A DNA stretch of 64,000 nucleotides from Parasedimentitalea denitrificans (GCF_011813015.1 NZ_QHLQ01000008.1:117248-181247), one strand, 5' to 3'; shown: positions 1 to 9,770, counted from the first letter of the stretch. The notes: generated by a model from the sequence alone, not told the origin. Numbers and translations: made by a program.

Positions 1-427
1 CTTTGTCTTCGTATGCTGGGCCAATGCCGCGACCGGTGGTACCGATCTTGGTGCCTTTGCTGGCGGCCTCTTCGCGAGCGCGGTCCAGCTCGCCGTGGAT
101 TGGCAGAATCAGCGGAGTGTTTTCCGCGATCATCAGTGTCTCGGGCGAGATTTCCACGCCCTGCTCGCGCACAGTGGCGATTTCTTTCATCAGGTGCCAT
201 GGGTCCAATACGACACCATTGCCGATGACCGACAGTTTGCCGCCACGTACAACGCCCGAAGGCAGCGCGTGCAGCTTATAAACTTTGCTGTCGATGACCA
301 ATGTGTGGCCCGCGTTATGGCCGCCCTGAAAGCGCGCGATGACATCGGCGCGCTCGCTGAGCCAGTCTACGATCTTGCCTTTTCCCTCGTCACCCCATTG
401 GGCGCCGACTACGACGACATTGGCCAT
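1..427 (-). CDS. purA: Adenylosuccinate synthetase, N-terminal part (runs off the left edge)
   Basis: Joins IMP and aspartate using GTP to make adenylosuccinate, the first committed step from IMP to AMP, in the cytosol. The start is the ATG at 425-427 and the first 142 residues are visible. They carry the GTP-binding loop WGDEGKGK (residues 11-18, with the catalytic Asp13 and Lys16) and GGHNAGH with His41, at the usual positions for PurA. The C-terminal two thirds lie outside the window. The next gene on this strand is the nitrile hydratase accessory gene, whose end is about 150 bases upstream of purA's start, so purA probably has its own promoter in that gap. Confidence 0.95.
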   Translation of the reverse strand, partial: MANVVVVGAQWGDEGKGKIVDWLSERADVIARFQGGHNAGHTLVIDSKVYKLHALPSGVVRGGKLSVIGNGVVLDPWHLMKEIATVREQGVEISPETLMIAENTPLILPIHGELDRAREEAASKGTKIGTTGRGIGPAYEDK

Positions 428-579
428 ATCTGGTCCTTTTGTATTTGTCTGAAACCGGCCCCCCTATAGCGGTCGAAAGGGGCCAGTGGAACCATAAATG
501 CGTGGCAAGCGTGTCTGGGAGTGCACATTCGCTGAAAACTTGAGCAAAAGCGGTGCGTGCAGGCCCGCATCACCCCAGA

Positions 580-915
580 TCAGGGCGTGTCGAGCCGAAC
601 AACAGCACCATGTGGAGTTTCCAGATAGGCACGCTCCCAATCATCGCGCAGGCGGTTCACCTCGAGAGCGGGGGCCACCCCGTCTTCGGCGAGAATCAGT
701 TCAAGCGTCGCCAGCCACGCGTTGAAGTAGTCGTCACCGCCGTCCAGTTCCCGGTCGACCCCGTGTTGTGCCAGAACCGCTGAGAACCGGGTCACCCAGT
801 CAGACCATGTGAAACACCCGCTTTCGTTCAAGGACACTGTCAGCGCAAAGACCTGCGCGTGCCAAGGTTGCAGGAACACGGGGTCAGGAGCGGATACTGT
901 AGGACAGTCGCTCAT
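580..915 (-). CDS. Nitrile hydratase accessory protein (metallochaperone/activator)
   Basis: A 111-residue protein resembling the N-terminal half of nitrile hydratase beta subunits (PWHAQVFALTVSLNESG, then a YFNAWLATLELIL helix). Proteins like this load metal into, or mature, the alpha subunit. I start it at the ATG at 913-915, which overlaps the beta-subunit stop as ATGA and implies coupled translation. An in-frame start at 939 exists but would overlap more. It is the third gene of the alpha-beta-accessory operon. The family assignment is firm; the chaperone role rests on knowledge of the family. Confidence 0.85.
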   Translation of the reverse strand: MSDCPTVSAPDPVFLQPWHAQVFALTVSLNESGCFTWSDWVTRFSAVLAQHGVDRELDGGDDYFNAWLATLELILAEDGVAPALEVNRLRDDWERAYLETPHGAVVRLDTP

Positions 916-1601
916 AGCGGCACCAGATAGCTTTGCCACAAGTCCAAGATAACCTGATCATCGGGGTGCTCTGGGTGAGCCCAGAGCTCGCTGGCGGCGA
1001 AACGCACTGCATATAGGGGCTCTGGCGCTTCTCCCAGATCATGGGCATTGCTGTCGGGAAGAACGTGGGTGCCGTGCAGGCGGTGAATATAGCCACGCGC
1101 GCCTGCTACATAGGCAGGCAAGCGGGTATGGCCGCCATCGACCAGACGATTGGCAGCCGGATGCTTGCATCGCACCGCTTGGCCCGCCGAAAACTTGGGC
1201 TGAGCATCACTATCGCGGTTTGCTGGCCCACCCTTTGCCAGAACTCCGGCAACATTTTCTGCCTTCAGTACTTTGGCAGCGAGTGGATGGGGAGTATCGT
1301 CCCCCTGCCCAGCCTCTGGCTCGGCCAGATCATCCCTAGTCAGTACACCGCGTTCGACCAACAGGTCTGCCAAGGCCGCGAGCCAGATCTCATAATACGA
1401 AAACCCGGTGTAGTCCTGCGGTGACAGGCATTCGCGGGCGTGGCGTGAAATGTCGATGTTCCATTGCCCCAAAGCCCCGCAAGCCAGTGTCACGGACAGG
1501 ACCTGAGCGTGCCAATCGGCAGTAAAAACCGGAATATCGGGGGCATCGGGCATGACCGGCCCATCTCCGAATCGCCCGCCCATGTCGTGGACGCGAGTCA
1601 T
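912..1601 (-). CDS. nthB: Nitrile hydratase, beta subunit
   Basis: Structural partner of the alpha subunit in the enzyme that hydrates nitriles to amides. It begins [16 protein letters not shown], the typical beta-subunit opening, has the helical middle ([17 protein letters not shown]) and a C-terminal small beta-barrel domain ([12 protein letters not shown] through [10 protein letters not shown]). 229 residues is within the family range. Its ATG at 1599-1601 overlaps the alpha stop (TGA at 1598-1600), and its own stop overlaps the accessory gene start. All three genes are therefore translationally linked. Confidence 0.93.
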   Translation of the reverse strand: MTRVHDMGGRFGDGPVMPDAPDIPVFTADWHAQVLSVTLACGALGQWNIDISRHARECLSPQDYTGFSYYEIWLAALADLLVERGVLTRDDLAEPEAGQGDDTPHPLAAKVLKAENVAGVLAKGGPANRDSDAQPKFSAGQAVRCKHPAANRLVDGGHTRLPAYVAGARGYIHRLHGTHVLPDSNAHDLGEAPEPLYAVRFAASELWAHPEHPDDQVILDLWQSYLVPL

Positions 1602-2212
1602 GTTGGGGCCTGTACAAGCGCCGTGCCGATCATGCTGTCGCGGGTTACAAGAGCGGCCAATGCGTCGACATCCAGCCCTTCGGTTCCTGCGGGGCGCATT
1701 GGGATTACCAGATACCGGACCTCGGCAGTCGAATCCCAGACACGGACGGCTGTTTTTTCGGACAGAGTGACACCAAAATCGGCCAGAACCTTGCGGGGTT
1801 CACGCACCACACGGGCACGGTAGGCATCAGACTTATACCAAGCCGGAGGAATCCCCAGCAGCGGCCACGGATAGCAACTGCACAGGGTACACACGACCAT
1901 GTTGTGAAGGTCCGGCGTGTTTTCGACTACCACCATATGTTCACCCTGACGCCCAAAATACCCCAAGTCCCTCACGGCAGCGGTGGCATCCGCCAGCAAG
2001 GATGCGCGGAACTTTGGGTCGCTCCAGGCGCGGGCGACAACCTGCGCCCCGTTTTGCGGCCCTATCTTATTTTGATAGGTATCGACGATCTCATCTAGGG
2101 CTGCTGGGTCAATCAGCCCCTTGCGGGTGAGAATCGTTTCCAACGCCTTGACCCGCAATGCAGGATCAGACGGCAATAAGGCATGTGGATGGTCGCTGTG
2201 ATCATGGGGCAT
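1598..2212 (-). CDS. nthA: Nitrile hydratase, alpha subunit (cobalt-type metal motif)
   Basis: Catalytic subunit carrying the non-corrin metal centre. The metal-binding loop VCTLCSC lies at about residues 107-113, supplying Cys108, Cys111, Ser112 and Cys113. Thr at the third position is the hallmark of the cobalt class (iron enzymes have VCSLCSC), so a low-spin Co(III) centre is predicted. Downstream [14 protein letters not shown] is also family-typical. I chose the ATG at 2210-2212 ([11 protein letters not shown], 204 residues), which matches normal length; the open frame extends further upstream without family similarity. No amidase or cobalt importer lies beside it. Confidence 0.93.
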   Translation of the reverse strand: MPHDHSDHPHALLPSDPALRVKALETILTRKGLIDPAALDEIVDTYQNKIGPQNGAQVVARAWSDPKFRASLLADATAAVRDLGYFGRQGEHMVVVENTPDLHNMVVCTLCSCYPWPLLGIPPAWYKSDAYRARVVREPRKVLADFGVTLSEKTAVRVWDSTAEVRYLVIPMRPAGTEGLDVDALAALVTRDSMIGTALVQAPT

Positions 2213-2374
2213 GCAATCAGAGTGCGAATTTGTTTGCCACCTGTCCAGCCCCATTGCCGTTTGCCAACAGGGGGAATGCGCCTTCTCGCCTGCAATAGGT
2301 AAACTCGGCTCTTGCCCCTCTGCGCAAACTTGCCTACATACCGGCCGATACTCAGCCAAATGCCGCAGGGACCC

Positions 2375-2740
2375 ATGGAAAACGTTGTTCTAATTATTCA
2401 CCTTTTTCTGGCCCTTGGCCTGATCGCAGTTGTTCTGTTGCAACGGTCCGAAGGCGGCGGCCTTGGCATGGGTGGCGGAGGCGGTGGCGCAATGTCTGGC
2501 CGCTCGGCCGCGACAGCAATGAGCAAAGTGACTTGGCTGCTTGCCATTGCGTTTATCATCACCTCGATCACTCTGACCATTCTGGCCGCGCAAAAGTCCG
2601 CTGGCTCGTCGGTTCTGGATCGCACAGACGTACCTGCAGCCACCGAAGGCGCACCGGCTGTACCAAGCGTTCCGGGTGGTCTGCTGACACCGCCACCAGC
2701 CGAAGGCGACAATGCGCCACTGGTTCCAAGCGCAGACTGA
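2375..2740 (+). CDS. secG: Preprotein translocase subunit SecG
   Basis: Small membrane subunit of the SecYEG channel. Two transmembrane segments (about residues 1-20 and 53-73) flank the glycine-rich loop with [15 protein letters not shown], the SecG signature. The 121-residue protein ends in a Pro/Ala-rich cytosolic tail common in alphaproteobacterial SecG. The start is the ATG at 2375 ([11 protein letters not shown]); the longer open frame upstream has no SecG similarity. A 9-bp hairpin follows 25 bases downstream, and pyrG comes next on the same strand, an arrangement frequent in Rhodobacteraceae. Confidence 0.95.
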   Translation: MENVVLIIHLFLALGLIAVVLLQRSEGGGLGMGGGGGGAMSGRSAATAMSKVTWLLAIAFIITSITLTILAAQKSAGSSVLDRTDVPAATEGAPAVPSVPGGLLTPPPAEGDNAPLVPSAD

Positions 2741-2765
2741 ACTACCATACCTAGACGGGGAATTT

Positions 2766-2790
2766 GAGCCGCAACAGCATCTTGCGGCTC
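2766..2790 (+). terminator. Hairpin downstream of secG
   Basis: Perfect inverted repeat with arms GAGCCGCAA (2766-2774) and TTGCGGCTC (2782-2790) and a 7-base loop. No clean T-run follows (CCTTGCGTTG), so termination may be partial and some read-through into pyrG is possible. Confidence 0.55.
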
Positions 2791-2911
2791 CCTTGCGTTG
2801 TTCGCGCGAATCCTTTACTAGTGAAGTCCCGTGATGCTTTGGTTTTTCGGAACCTATTTGGGCACCTGAATTCTTATTTCTACATGACTTCTCACGGGGG
2901 CAGCCGACACA

Positions 2912-4555
2912 ATGGCGCGTTATATCTTCATTACTGGTGGGGTGGTCTCCTCCCTTGGCAAAGGTCTGGCTTCGGCGGCTTTGGGCGCGCTGTTACAGGC
3001 CCGTGGCTATTCCGTACGTCTGCGCAAGCTGGACCCCTATCTGAACGTCGATCCGGGCACGATGAGCCCGTTTGAACACGGCGAGGTCTTTATCACCGAT
3101 GATGGTGCCGAGACTGATCTGGATCTGGGCCACTACGAACGGTTCACAGGCGTTGCCGCCCGCAAGACCGACTCGATCTCATCCGGTCGGGTCTATTCCA
3201 ACGTGTTGGAAAAAGAACGCCGTGGCGACTACCTTGGTAAAACCATTCAGGTAATTCCGCACGTCACCAACGAGATCAAAGACTTCCTTGATATCGGCGG
3301 CGACGAAGTTGATTTCATGCTGTGTGAAATTGGTGGCACTGTTGGCGACATCGAAGGCCTGCCGTTCTTTGAAGCCATCCGCCAGTTTGGCCAGGACAAA
3401 CCGCGCGGCCAGTGTATCTACATGCACCTGACGCTACTGCCCTATATCAAGGCAAGCGGCGAACTGAAGACCAAGCCGACCCAGCACTCGGTCAAGGAAC
3501 TGCGTTCCATTGGTCTGGCGCCAGACATTCTGGTGTGCCGCTCCGAAGGACCAATTCCAAAGAAAGAGCGCGAGAAGCTGGCGCTGTTCTGTAACGTACG
3601 CCCTGACAGTGTGATTGCAGCGCAGGATCTGAAGTCGATCTACGAAGCCCCACTGGCCTATCACCGTGAAGGCATGGATCAGGCGGTTCTGGATGCCTTT
3701 GGCATCGCCCCTGCCCCCAAGCCAAACCTGGCGCGCTGGGATGATGTTGCTGACCGGATCTACAATCCTGAAGGCGAAGTCAAAATCGCTATCGTCGGCA
3801 AATACATCCAACTGGAAGATGCCTATAAATCTGTGGTCGAGGCACTGACCCACGGTGGCATGGCCAATCGGGTCAAGGTCAAGATCGAGTGGGTCGACGC
3901 CGAAACCTTTGACACTGAAGACGCCACCCCACACCTGCAGGGCTATCATGCGATTCTGGTTCCCGGCGGATTTGGCGAACGTGGCACCGAAGGCAAGATC
4001 AAAGCCGCGCAATACGCCCGTGAGCACAATGTGCCCTATCTGGGCATTTGCCTAGGGATGCAGATGGCCGTGATTGAGGCCGCGCGCAATGTGGCTGGCA
4101 TTTCCGAGGCAGGCTCGGAAGAGTTTGATCACGAGCTGGGCAAGAAACGCTTTGAGCCGGTTGTCTATCACCTGAAGGAATGGGTGCAGGGCAACCACAA
4201 GGTTCAGCGTCAGGCGGACGATGACAAGGGCGGCACCATGCGTCTGGGTGCCTATGATGCCACCCTGGCCGAAGGGTCGAACGTGGCAAAGGTCTATGGC
4301 GGCACTCACATCGAAGAACGCCACCGTCACCGTTATGAGGTCGACATCAAGTACCGTGACAAGCTGGAGGCCGCTGGTCTGCGGTTCTCGGGCATGTCGC
4401 CGGATGGTCGTTTGCCCGAGATTGTTGAGTGGGCAGATCACCCGTGGTTCATCGGTGTTCAGTTCCACCCGGAACTGAAGTCCAAGCCGTTTGCACCACA
4501 TCCGCTGTTCAGCGATTTTGTGCGCGCAGCAATCGATACCTCGCGTCTGGTCTGA
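2912..4555 (+). CDS. pyrG: CTP synthase
   Basis: Makes CTP from UTP with ATP and glutamine, the last step of de novo pyrimidine synthesis. The 547-residue length is standard. The N-terminal amidoligase domain begins [19 protein letters not shown], with its P-loop-like SSLGKG. The C-terminal class I glutamine amidotransferase domain has the nucleophile Cys in YLGICLGMQ and the catalytic His-Glu in QFHPEL. The start follows GGGGGCAGCC. About 170 bases separate it from secG, and a strong terminator follows at 4601. Confidence 0.97.
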   Translation: MARYIFITGGVVSSLGKGLASAALGALLQARGYSVRLRKLDPYLNVDPGTMSPFEHGEVFITDDGAETDLDLGHYERFTGVAARKTDSISSGRVYSNVLEKERRGDYLGKTIQVIPHVTNEIKDFLDIGGDEVDFMLCEIGGTVGDIEGLPFFEAIRQFGQDKPRGQCIYMHLTLLPYIKASGELKTKPTQHSVKELRSIGLAPDILVCRSEGPIPKKEREKLALFCNVRPDSVIAAQDLKSIYEAPLAYHREGMDQAVLDAFGIAPAPKPNLARWDDVADRIYNPEGEVKIAIVGKYIQLEDAYKSVVEALTHGGMANRVKVKIEWVDAETFDTEDATPHLQGYHAILVPGGFGERGTEGKIKAAQYAREHNVPYLGICLGMQMAVIEAARNVAGISEAGSEEFDHELGKKRFEPVVYHLKEWVQGNHKVQRQADDDKGGTMRLGAYDATLAEGSNVAKVYGGTHIEERHRHRYEVDIKYRDKLEAAGLRFSGMSPDGRLPEIVEWADHPWFIGVQFHPELKSKPFAPHPLFSDFVRAAIDTSRLV

Positions 4556-4600
4556 CCCCAAGCGCGGTGTGTGCAAACGCGCTCACCACCCTAATTAGAT

Positions 4601-4637
4601 ACGGGCGTGCCGAAGATCCGGCGCGCCCGTTTTTTTG
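4601..4637 (+). terminator. Rho-independent terminator of pyrG
   Basis: GC-rich hairpin with 12-base arms ACGGGCGTGCCG (4601-4612) and CGGCGCGCCCGT (4619-4630), one G-T wobble, followed by a run of T residues. Confidence 0.85.
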
Positions 4638-4792
4638 TTGTCGTGCCCTGCATCGCCAAAAAAAGCGCCTTTTTGCGGGTGTCCTTCGTCAAATTATCAG
4701 TGTTAGCGCAATCGTTTAGGCAAGATGGGTGTCCCCCTACAAAACTGCGTGATAGACGGGCCGCAACCGAACTTTTGTGGAGACCTGGGTAT

Positions 4793-5695
4793 ATGACACA
4801 AGACCTTTCCATTCAGCAGCAGCAATTTGACCGTATCGCCAACGGTCAGGGTTTCATCGCGGCTCTGGACCAAAGTGGTGGTTCGACGCCCAAAGCGCTG
4901 GCGCTGTATGGCGTGACAAGCGATGCCTTTTCCAATGATGACGAGATGTTTGGCGAGATCCACAAGATGCGCACGCGCATCATCCAGGCGCCTGACTTTA
5001 ACAGCCAGAAGATTCTGGGCGCGATCCTGTTTGAAAAGACAATGGATGGGCAAATTGATGGTACTCCGGTGGCCAGCTACCTGTGGGACCAATGTGGTGT
5101 TGTGCCGTTCCTGAAGGTCGACAAAGGTCTGGCGGATGAGGCCAATGGCGCGCAGGTGATGAAGCCGATGCCAGATCTAGATGCCTTGCTGGCCCGCGCT
5201 GGCGAAGCTGGTATTTTTGGCACCAAGATGCGTTCCGTTATCAAAACTGCCAACACCGACGGTGTGCGTGATGTGGTTGCCCAGCAGTTTGAGGTTGGCA
5301 AACAGATTGCCGCCGCTGGCCTGCTGCCTATCATCGAGCCAGAAGTCGACATTCATTCGGACACCAAAGGCGAGGCCGAGATCCTATTGAAGGCGGAACT
5401 GCTGAAGCAGCTGAACGCCCTGCCCGCAGACACCAAGGTTGCGCTAAAGCTGACCCTGCCAAATGTCTCTGGTCTGTATGACGAGCTGGCCGACCACGAC
5501 AACGTTGTACGCGTTGTTGCCCTGTCCGGCGGCTACTCCACCGATCAGGCCTGTGCCCTGCTTAGCCAGAACGCCAAGATGATCGCCTCGTTCTCGCGCG
5601 CGCTGACCGAAGGTCTGAACGTTTCGATGAGCGACGACGAGTACAACACGGCACTGGGTTCGAACATCGGCAAGATCTGCCAAGCCTCGCTGTAA
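4793..5695 (+). CDS. Fructose-bisphosphate aldolase, class I (Schiff-base type)
   Basis: Reversible cleavage of fructose 1,6-bisphosphate to dihydroxyacetone phosphate and glyceraldehyde 3-phosphate, serving glycolysis or, in Roseobacters, mostly gluconeogenesis. The 300-residue protein matches the short bacterial class I aldolases: GFIAALDQSGGSTPKAL near the N terminus, ILFEKTMDG, KVDKGL, EPEVDIHS and the likely Schiff-base lysine in KVALKLTLPN. The start is the ATG at 4793 (MTQDLSIQQQQF); upstream in-frame codons run through the pyrG terminator and are not coding. Its own terminator follows at 5721. Confidence 0.92.
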   Translation: MTQDLSIQQQQFDRIANGQGFIAALDQSGGSTPKALALYGVTSDAFSNDDEMFGEIHKMRTRIIQAPDFNSQKILGAILFEKTMDGQIDGTPVASYLWDQCGVVPFLKVDKGLADEANGAQVMKPMPDLDALLARAGEAGIFGTKMRSVIKTANTDGVRDVVAQQFEVGKQIAAAGLLPIIEPEVDIHSDTKGEAEILLKAELLKQLNALPADTKVALKLTLPNVSGLYDELADHDNVVRVVALSGGYSTDQACALLSQNAKMIASFSRALTEGLNVSMSDDEYNTALGSNIGKICQASL

Positions 5696-5720
5696 AGAGA
5701 AATTCAAGCAACCATTCAAA

Positions 5721-5747
5721 GGCCGTGCATTCAGCGCGGCCTTTTCT
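5721..5747 (+). terminator. Rho-independent terminator of the aldolase gene
   Basis: Hairpin arms GGCCGTGC (5721-5728) and GCGCGGCC (5734-5741) with one wobble pair, followed by TTTTCTTGTTT. Confidence 0.8.
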
Positions 5748-5878
5748 TGTTTCGGTTGCGCCATTTTTGAGCACTACTCGTTACCTTAGGTCATTTAACC
5801 CTTAAAGCCCCAAACCTGTTGTGTTGTTAAAGACTTTTAAAACCCTTCTACGGCAAGGCTCGGATTGAAGGGAACAAG

Positions 5879-6178
5879 ATGTCTAATGTCACATTCATCA
5901 TTGCCGCAGTGATTTTCGTGGTCGCCTCTCCCGTCCTGACATTGCTTTTTCAGAGCAAACCGCAGGCTGGTGAGGTTGCATTGGTTATCTCTGCCCCATG
6001 GGGGCCGGACACAGCACAAATTGCTGAACTGTCCGGCGTTCAGGAAATCTCCCCTGAACGTGCGCCTCTTGGTGCTCTTGTAACACTGGAAGACACTCAA
6101 AGTATTGACCGCCTTTATTCAAACGGAGCCTGGCTGGTCATCAATGGTAAGAAGGTTTTGGAACTATGCTCAAGTTAA
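5879..6178 (+). CDS. Small membrane-anchored protein, unknown, overlapping the chemoreceptor gene
   Basis: A 99-residue protein with one N-terminal transmembrane helix (about residues 5-24), then a short soluble domain containing [23 protein letters not shown] and a C-terminal [15 protein letters not shown]. Small proteins with this PWG...AP.G...GAW pattern occur in Rhodobacteraceae as uncharacterised membrane proteins (from memory; no search was possible). A good ribosome site (AAGGGAAC) precedes the ATG. Its last 13 bases overlap the chemoreceptor start, so the two are translationally coupled. A role as partner or sensor for the receptor is inference. Confidence 0.75.
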   Translation: MSNVTFIIAAVIFVVASPVLTLLFQSKPQAGEVALVISAPWGPDTAQIAELSGVQEISPERAPLGALVTLEDTQSIDRLYSNGAWLVINGKKVLELCSS

Positions 6179-7740
6179 TCACACCGGACGGTGAACAGGC
6201 CACGCCACTGGGAAAAGTCGCCAGTGAGCGCAAGGTCCAACAGGTTTCCAGTTGGCTATTGATGCCGGCTCCCGCACTTGCCGCGTTTTACCTTAACGAA
6301 GCAGGAAACTGGTGGGTGCTTGCCCTACTGAGCATAACGCTGGGCGCCTTGGCCTATGTGACGAAACTGATGCCCAATTCGACCAGAGACTATGTGCTGA
6401 CGTTTTGTTTTGTGGCGCACTGTATTTTGTTTACTGCGGCGCTGAACGGCCATGCCTGGCAACTTGACTCGCATATGCTGTTCTTTGCCGCCCTAGCGAT
6501 TGTTTCAACGCTGGCCAACCCACGGGCGCTGATTTTTGCAACGGTTTTGGTTGCGCTACATCACCTATCGTTCAGCGTATTGCTGCCAAAGCTGGTCTAT
6601 CCAAGCGGCGACGTAATGCAGAATGTTCAAAGAACCGTCTTTCACGCGGCTATTGTTTTGCTGGAAACCGGGGTGCTTTTGATCAGTCTGTTGAAAAGCG
6701 CTGCAGCAGATGCAGAACTAAAGCAGCAGCAAGAAGCCGCTCGGGAACAGGCACAAGCGGCAGAACGCGCTGAAGCCAAGGCAACACGCAGCCAGAAAGA
6801 CGCCGAACATGTGGTTTCGGTTGTTGGAGAGCACCTTGGCCAGATGGCAGATGGACGGCTCGATTGTGAAATAGGCACGGAATTCCCCGCAGAATATGAC
6901 CAGCTGCGGACCAATTTCAATGTCACCGTTGGAACATTGAAAGAGACCATCGAACAGGTCATGGAGGCCACCACCAGCATTAATGGCGGAGCCACTGAAA
7001 TCAGTCGTTCGTCAGAAGATCTGTCCAACCGTACTGAAAGCCAGGCTGCAACCCTTGAGCAGACTGCCGCGGCGTTGGAAGAGCTGACAGTGTCGGTGAC
7101 CTCGGCGGCCGAAGGCGCCCGCAGTGTGGAACATACCATGGGTGAAGCACGCCAAGAGGCAAAATCCAGTGGTGAAATCGTAAAGCGTGCGGTTTCAGCA
7201 ATGACTGAAATTGAATCTTCGTCCGCACAGATTTCGCAGATCATCAGTGTGATCGATGACATTGCCTTTCAAACCAACCTACTCGCTTTGAATGCCGGGG
7301 TCGAAGCTGCACGAGCTGGCGAAGCGGGCAAAGGGTTTGCCGTGGTGGCATCCGAGGTTCGGGCCCTCGCCCAGCGCTCGGCTGATGCGGCAACCGAGAT
7401 CAAGTCGCTAATCTCGGACAGCTCAAAGCAAGTGGAGCACGGGGTTGAACTGGTCGGGAAGGCTGGCGAGTCGATCGGCAATATTGTCGACCGCGTGACC
7501 CATATTTCCACCCTGATCACCGATATTGCCGAAGGTGCGGCGGAGCAATCGACCGGGCTGGGAGAAATCAACACCGGCGTGTCCCAGTTGGATCAGGTGA
7601 CCCAACAAAATGCAGCCATGGTAGAAGAGGCCACAGCGGCAGGGCACCTTTTGCATTCAGATGCGGTAAAGCTGTCGGACCTCATGGCGCGGTTCCATCG
7701 GACCGAAGGCAGACAGAATCTTTCGGCATTTGCAGCCTAA
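6166..7740 (+). CDS. Methyl-accepting chemotaxis protein with multi-pass membrane sensor
   Basis: A 524-residue chemoreceptor. Residues about 25-190 hold roughly six hydrophobic segments (for example [17 protein letters not shown] and [15 protein letters not shown]) and no large periplasmic domain. A charged coiled coil and HAMP-like segment follow (about 195-285), then the cytoplasmic signalling domain with the conserved hairpin tip around [17 protein letters not shown] and [19 protein letters not shown]. No NWETF-type CheR/CheB tether is present at the C terminus. It likely signals to CheA/CheW encoded elsewhere; the ligand is unknown. The overlap with the small upstream membrane protein is its notable feature. 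Confidence 0.93.
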   Translation: MLKLITPDGEQATPLGKVASERKVQQVSSWLLMPAPALAAFYLNEAGNWWVLALLSITLGALAYVTKLMPNSTRDYVLTFCFVAHCILFTAALNGHAWQLDSHMLFFAALAIVSTLANPRALIFATVLVALHHLSFSVLLPKLVYPSGDVMQNVQRTVFHAAIVLLETGVLLISLLKSAAADAELKQQQEAAREQAQAAERAEAKATRSQKDAEHVVSVVGEHLGQMADGRLDCEIGTEFPAEYDQLRTNFNVTVGTLKETIEQVMEATTSINGGATEISRSSEDLSNRTESQAATLEQTAAALEELTVSVTSAAEGARSVEHTMGEARQEAKSSGEIVKRAVSAMTEIESSSAQISQIISVIDDIAFQTNLLALNAGVEAARAGEAGKGFAVVASEVRALAQRSADAATEIKSLISDSSKQVEHGVELVGKAGESIGNIVDRVTHISTLITDIAEGAAEQSTGLGEINTGVSQLDQVTQQNAAMVEEATAAGHLLHSDAVKLSDLMARFHRTEGRQNLSAFAA

Positions 7741-7844
7741 AGTTACTTGTCCAACAGCGCGGGCTGCACCTTGTCTGGTTCAGCCCAAACGCAGAATTAG
7801 AACTACTCAAGGCCGCGCTTTGCCAAGTGCGGCCTTGGTGGTTT

Positions 7845-8252
7845 CTAGCGAATCACATGCACCGAACATTTCGCATGACGCACCACGCGGGCCGCTGTCG
7901 AACCTAGGAACAGATCCTCGAACCCTGGCCGATGCGAGGCAAGGACGATGCAATCCACGTCGCTTTCATCAGCGAAGTCGACAATCGCCCGTCCTGCGTG
8001 GCCAGAAATCAGTAGTGCTTCGGCCCCGGGCAAGGCTCTGGCCGATTGATTGAGCGCCTTTTCTACTTCGTTGCGGGTTTTTGTCAGCACTTCACTAGGG
8101 ATCTCGGCGGTCACATAACTGGGAATACTTTCCATCACATGCACCACTGTGAACTTGGCATCATCATCCGCTAGCGCGCGCGCAGCCAGATAAGACGCCT
8201 GGGTATCGTGGCGATCGTCGAAAAGGACTGGAATAAGAATATGCTTATACAT
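7845..8252 (-). CDS. Universal stress protein, UspA family
   Basis: A 135-residue single-domain Usp protein, probably nucleotide-binding and induced in stress or stationary phase. It opens MYKHILIPVLFDDR, the usual first strand, and ends with SHRPGFEDLFLGSTAARVVR, the segment carrying the Usp ATP-binding pattern (G-x9-GS/T), then CSVHVIR. I start at the ATG at 8252 because GGAGG sits six bases before it; a GTG one codon upstream is also open. It stands alone on the minus strand, with its 3' end facing the chemoreceptor gene. Confidence 0.9.
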   Translation of the reverse strand: MYKHILIPVLFDDRHDTQASYLAARALADDDAKFTVVHVMESIPSYVTAEIPSEVLTKTRNEVEKALNQSARALPGAEALLISGHAGRAIVDFADESDVDCIVLASHRPGFEDLFLGSTAARVVRHAKCSVHVIR

Positions 8253-8346
8253 CACAAGCCTCCAACTCGGGTTTGATTTGAGGCCAGTGTAAGGGTAGTC
8301 GCAGGTTGGGACCTTGCGTTAGGTCAATACACTATCGCAGAGGATT

Positions 8347-9228
8347 TCAGGCCCATAATAGGACGATGGCACCTGTGATCAGCGCCATGATCATAAAGAA
8401 CGCCGAGGCACCAAAGAAGAACGGGCGCGCGGATCGCAGTTTAGCCCGCACATCTTTACGGGTTCCAAAATAGACTGGCAGCCCCATAGCTAGGAACGGC
8501 ACCGGGACAAGCCTGTTGTTCCTGAGACGGCCAATGGCCCAGATGGTTTGCCCCGTCTTCAGCATCCAGGCTTCAACCCGGCGGAACCGTTCTTTGGGGT
8601 CCTCACCATATTTCAAGGACATCTCAATCTGGTTGGTCGGCCGGTTGATCAGCATTTCATTGACCAGAAAAGTCGGGATCGTACCGGGTGCCGGACGCGA
8701 TTGCGCCTTGGCATTTTCTAAAATACCCGGCGCAATCTTTTGCGGCATTGCATCGGTTAGGTTCGGGAACCCGTTCAGGTCGATCGCACCTGATGTCGTG
8801 ATGATCTGTGTGGGCACCTGAAAAACCCCCTCATATCGCAACGACTTGTTGTCCTCTCGACTGCGCTTGCGGGCCTCGTCCCGTGTCGTTTCCATGCCTG
8901 CCTCGGTGCTGAGGATACGGAAATGACAGGCAAGGATTTCGTGATCCAGTTCTACCAGTGGCACGGCCTGCCCATGGACAGCGCAAACCGCGCCCTCCTT
9001 CCCGGTTCCATCCGAGCGCATCATGATGCGCTCCAACCGCAAGTCGCGTATCGCAACAGCCAAGGGAACCAAGCCTAGGGCGATCAGCACCGTAGGCAGC
9101 AACGCCAGATCAGCCGTTGGGCCAAGCCAGAAATAGAACCAGTTCAGCGCCAGAAAGATCGCCACATAGGGGGCTATGCGTGCGGCGCGATACCCTATGG
9201 CCCTGGCAAGGCTGATGTTTAGCGACAT
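8347..9228 (-). CDS. Integral membrane protein of unknown function
   Basis: A 293-residue protein with two N-terminal transmembrane segments (about 17-34 and 42-60), a soluble central region of about 170 residues, and one transmembrane segment near the C terminus (about 268-290). The central part (AVCAVHGQAVPLVELDHEILACHFRI..., ending FQVPTQIITTSGAIDLNGFP) faintly recalls the GIDE domain of MULAN-type membrane proteins in its layout: a membrane pair, a PL-x-C-type sheet and a terminal helix. I treat that only as a lead. The start at 9228 is fixed by AGGAGG five bases upstream. It is separate from its neighbours. Confidence 0.7.
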   Translation of the reverse strand: MSLNISLARAIGYRAARIAPYVAIFLALNWFYFWLGPTADLALLPTVLIALGLVPLAVAIRDLRLERIMMRSDGTGKEGAVCAVHGQAVPLVELDHEILACHFRILSTEAGMETTRDEARKRSREDNKSLRYEGVFQVPTQIITTSGAIDLNGFPNLTDAMPQKIAPGILENAKAQSRPAPGTIPTFLVNEMLINRPTNQIEMSLKYGEDPKERFRRVEAWMLKTGQTIWAIGRLRNNRLVPVPFLAMGLPVYFGTRKDVRAKLRSARPFFFGASAFFMIMALITGAIVLLWA

Positions 9229-9353
9229 TTCGCCCTCCTGTGGCGGCAAAAGCGATACAAACAAAAGCTAGCTGGGACGTTGGGTTTGACCAGACAGCGG
9301 TCACTCAGCTTACTTAAGTGTCACGAGCATTGGCTCTAACACAAAACCAAGCT

Positions 9354-9770
9354 CTACTGTCGTGGAGCGTTATCGATCAGCAATTGCAGGCTCGTGATGC
9401 TATACTTGAAAATGATAGGCGGCAGATATGGTCTAGTCTCCAAGCACAGGGCCAGATTGTGCAGCCCATCGAAAGTGCCAATCTGCATCATCACGTCACG
9501 GCCGACACAAGCGTCTGCAATGGCCAATGCATCAGCCAGTTTCAAGGCATTCGCGATCTGCGTGTCTGCCAACACTCCAGTTCTGTGGTCATGCGCCTTG
9601 ATCGCCCCTAGAGCGTCGACCGGAAGCCTCCCTTCCAGCCACTGCGCAGTGACTTGCAGTTTTTCAGCAATACGCCGCATCAGATGTGCCACGATCCGCG
9701 AATGCGCGGCCTTGTTGCTGTTCGCCAGATGCTTATCGAGCAGACCCTGCGCCTGCCTAAGTGTCAACAT
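9354..9770 (-). CDS. HD-superfamily-like protein lacking the HD dyad
   Basis: A 138-residue protein that begins like HDIG-type phosphohydrolases (MLTLRQAQGLLDKHL, then KAAHSRIVAHLMRRIAEKL with the first-helix His) and ends like them (LPVDALGAIKAHDHRTGV, then ALKLADALAI with the last-helix Asp). The middle segment that normally supplies LHD and a second conserved His is absent: AEKLQVTAQ runs straight into WLEGRLP. It therefore looks like an in-frame internal loss of about 25 residues. It may be non-catalytic, a regulatory remnant or decaying. The ATG at 9770 fits the family start better than the GTG two codons upstream. Confidence 0.6.
   Translation of the reverse strand: MLTLRQAQGLLDKHLANSNKAAHSRIVAHLMRRIAEKLQVTAQWLEGRLPVDALGAIKAHDHRTGVLADTQIANALKLADALAIADACVGRDVMMQIGTFDGLHNLALCLETRPYLPPIIFKYSITSLQLLIDNAPRQ

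Noticed and set aside
3434..4027. Minus-strand open frame inside pyrG
   Set aside because: Shadow of the well-conserved CTP synthase frame.
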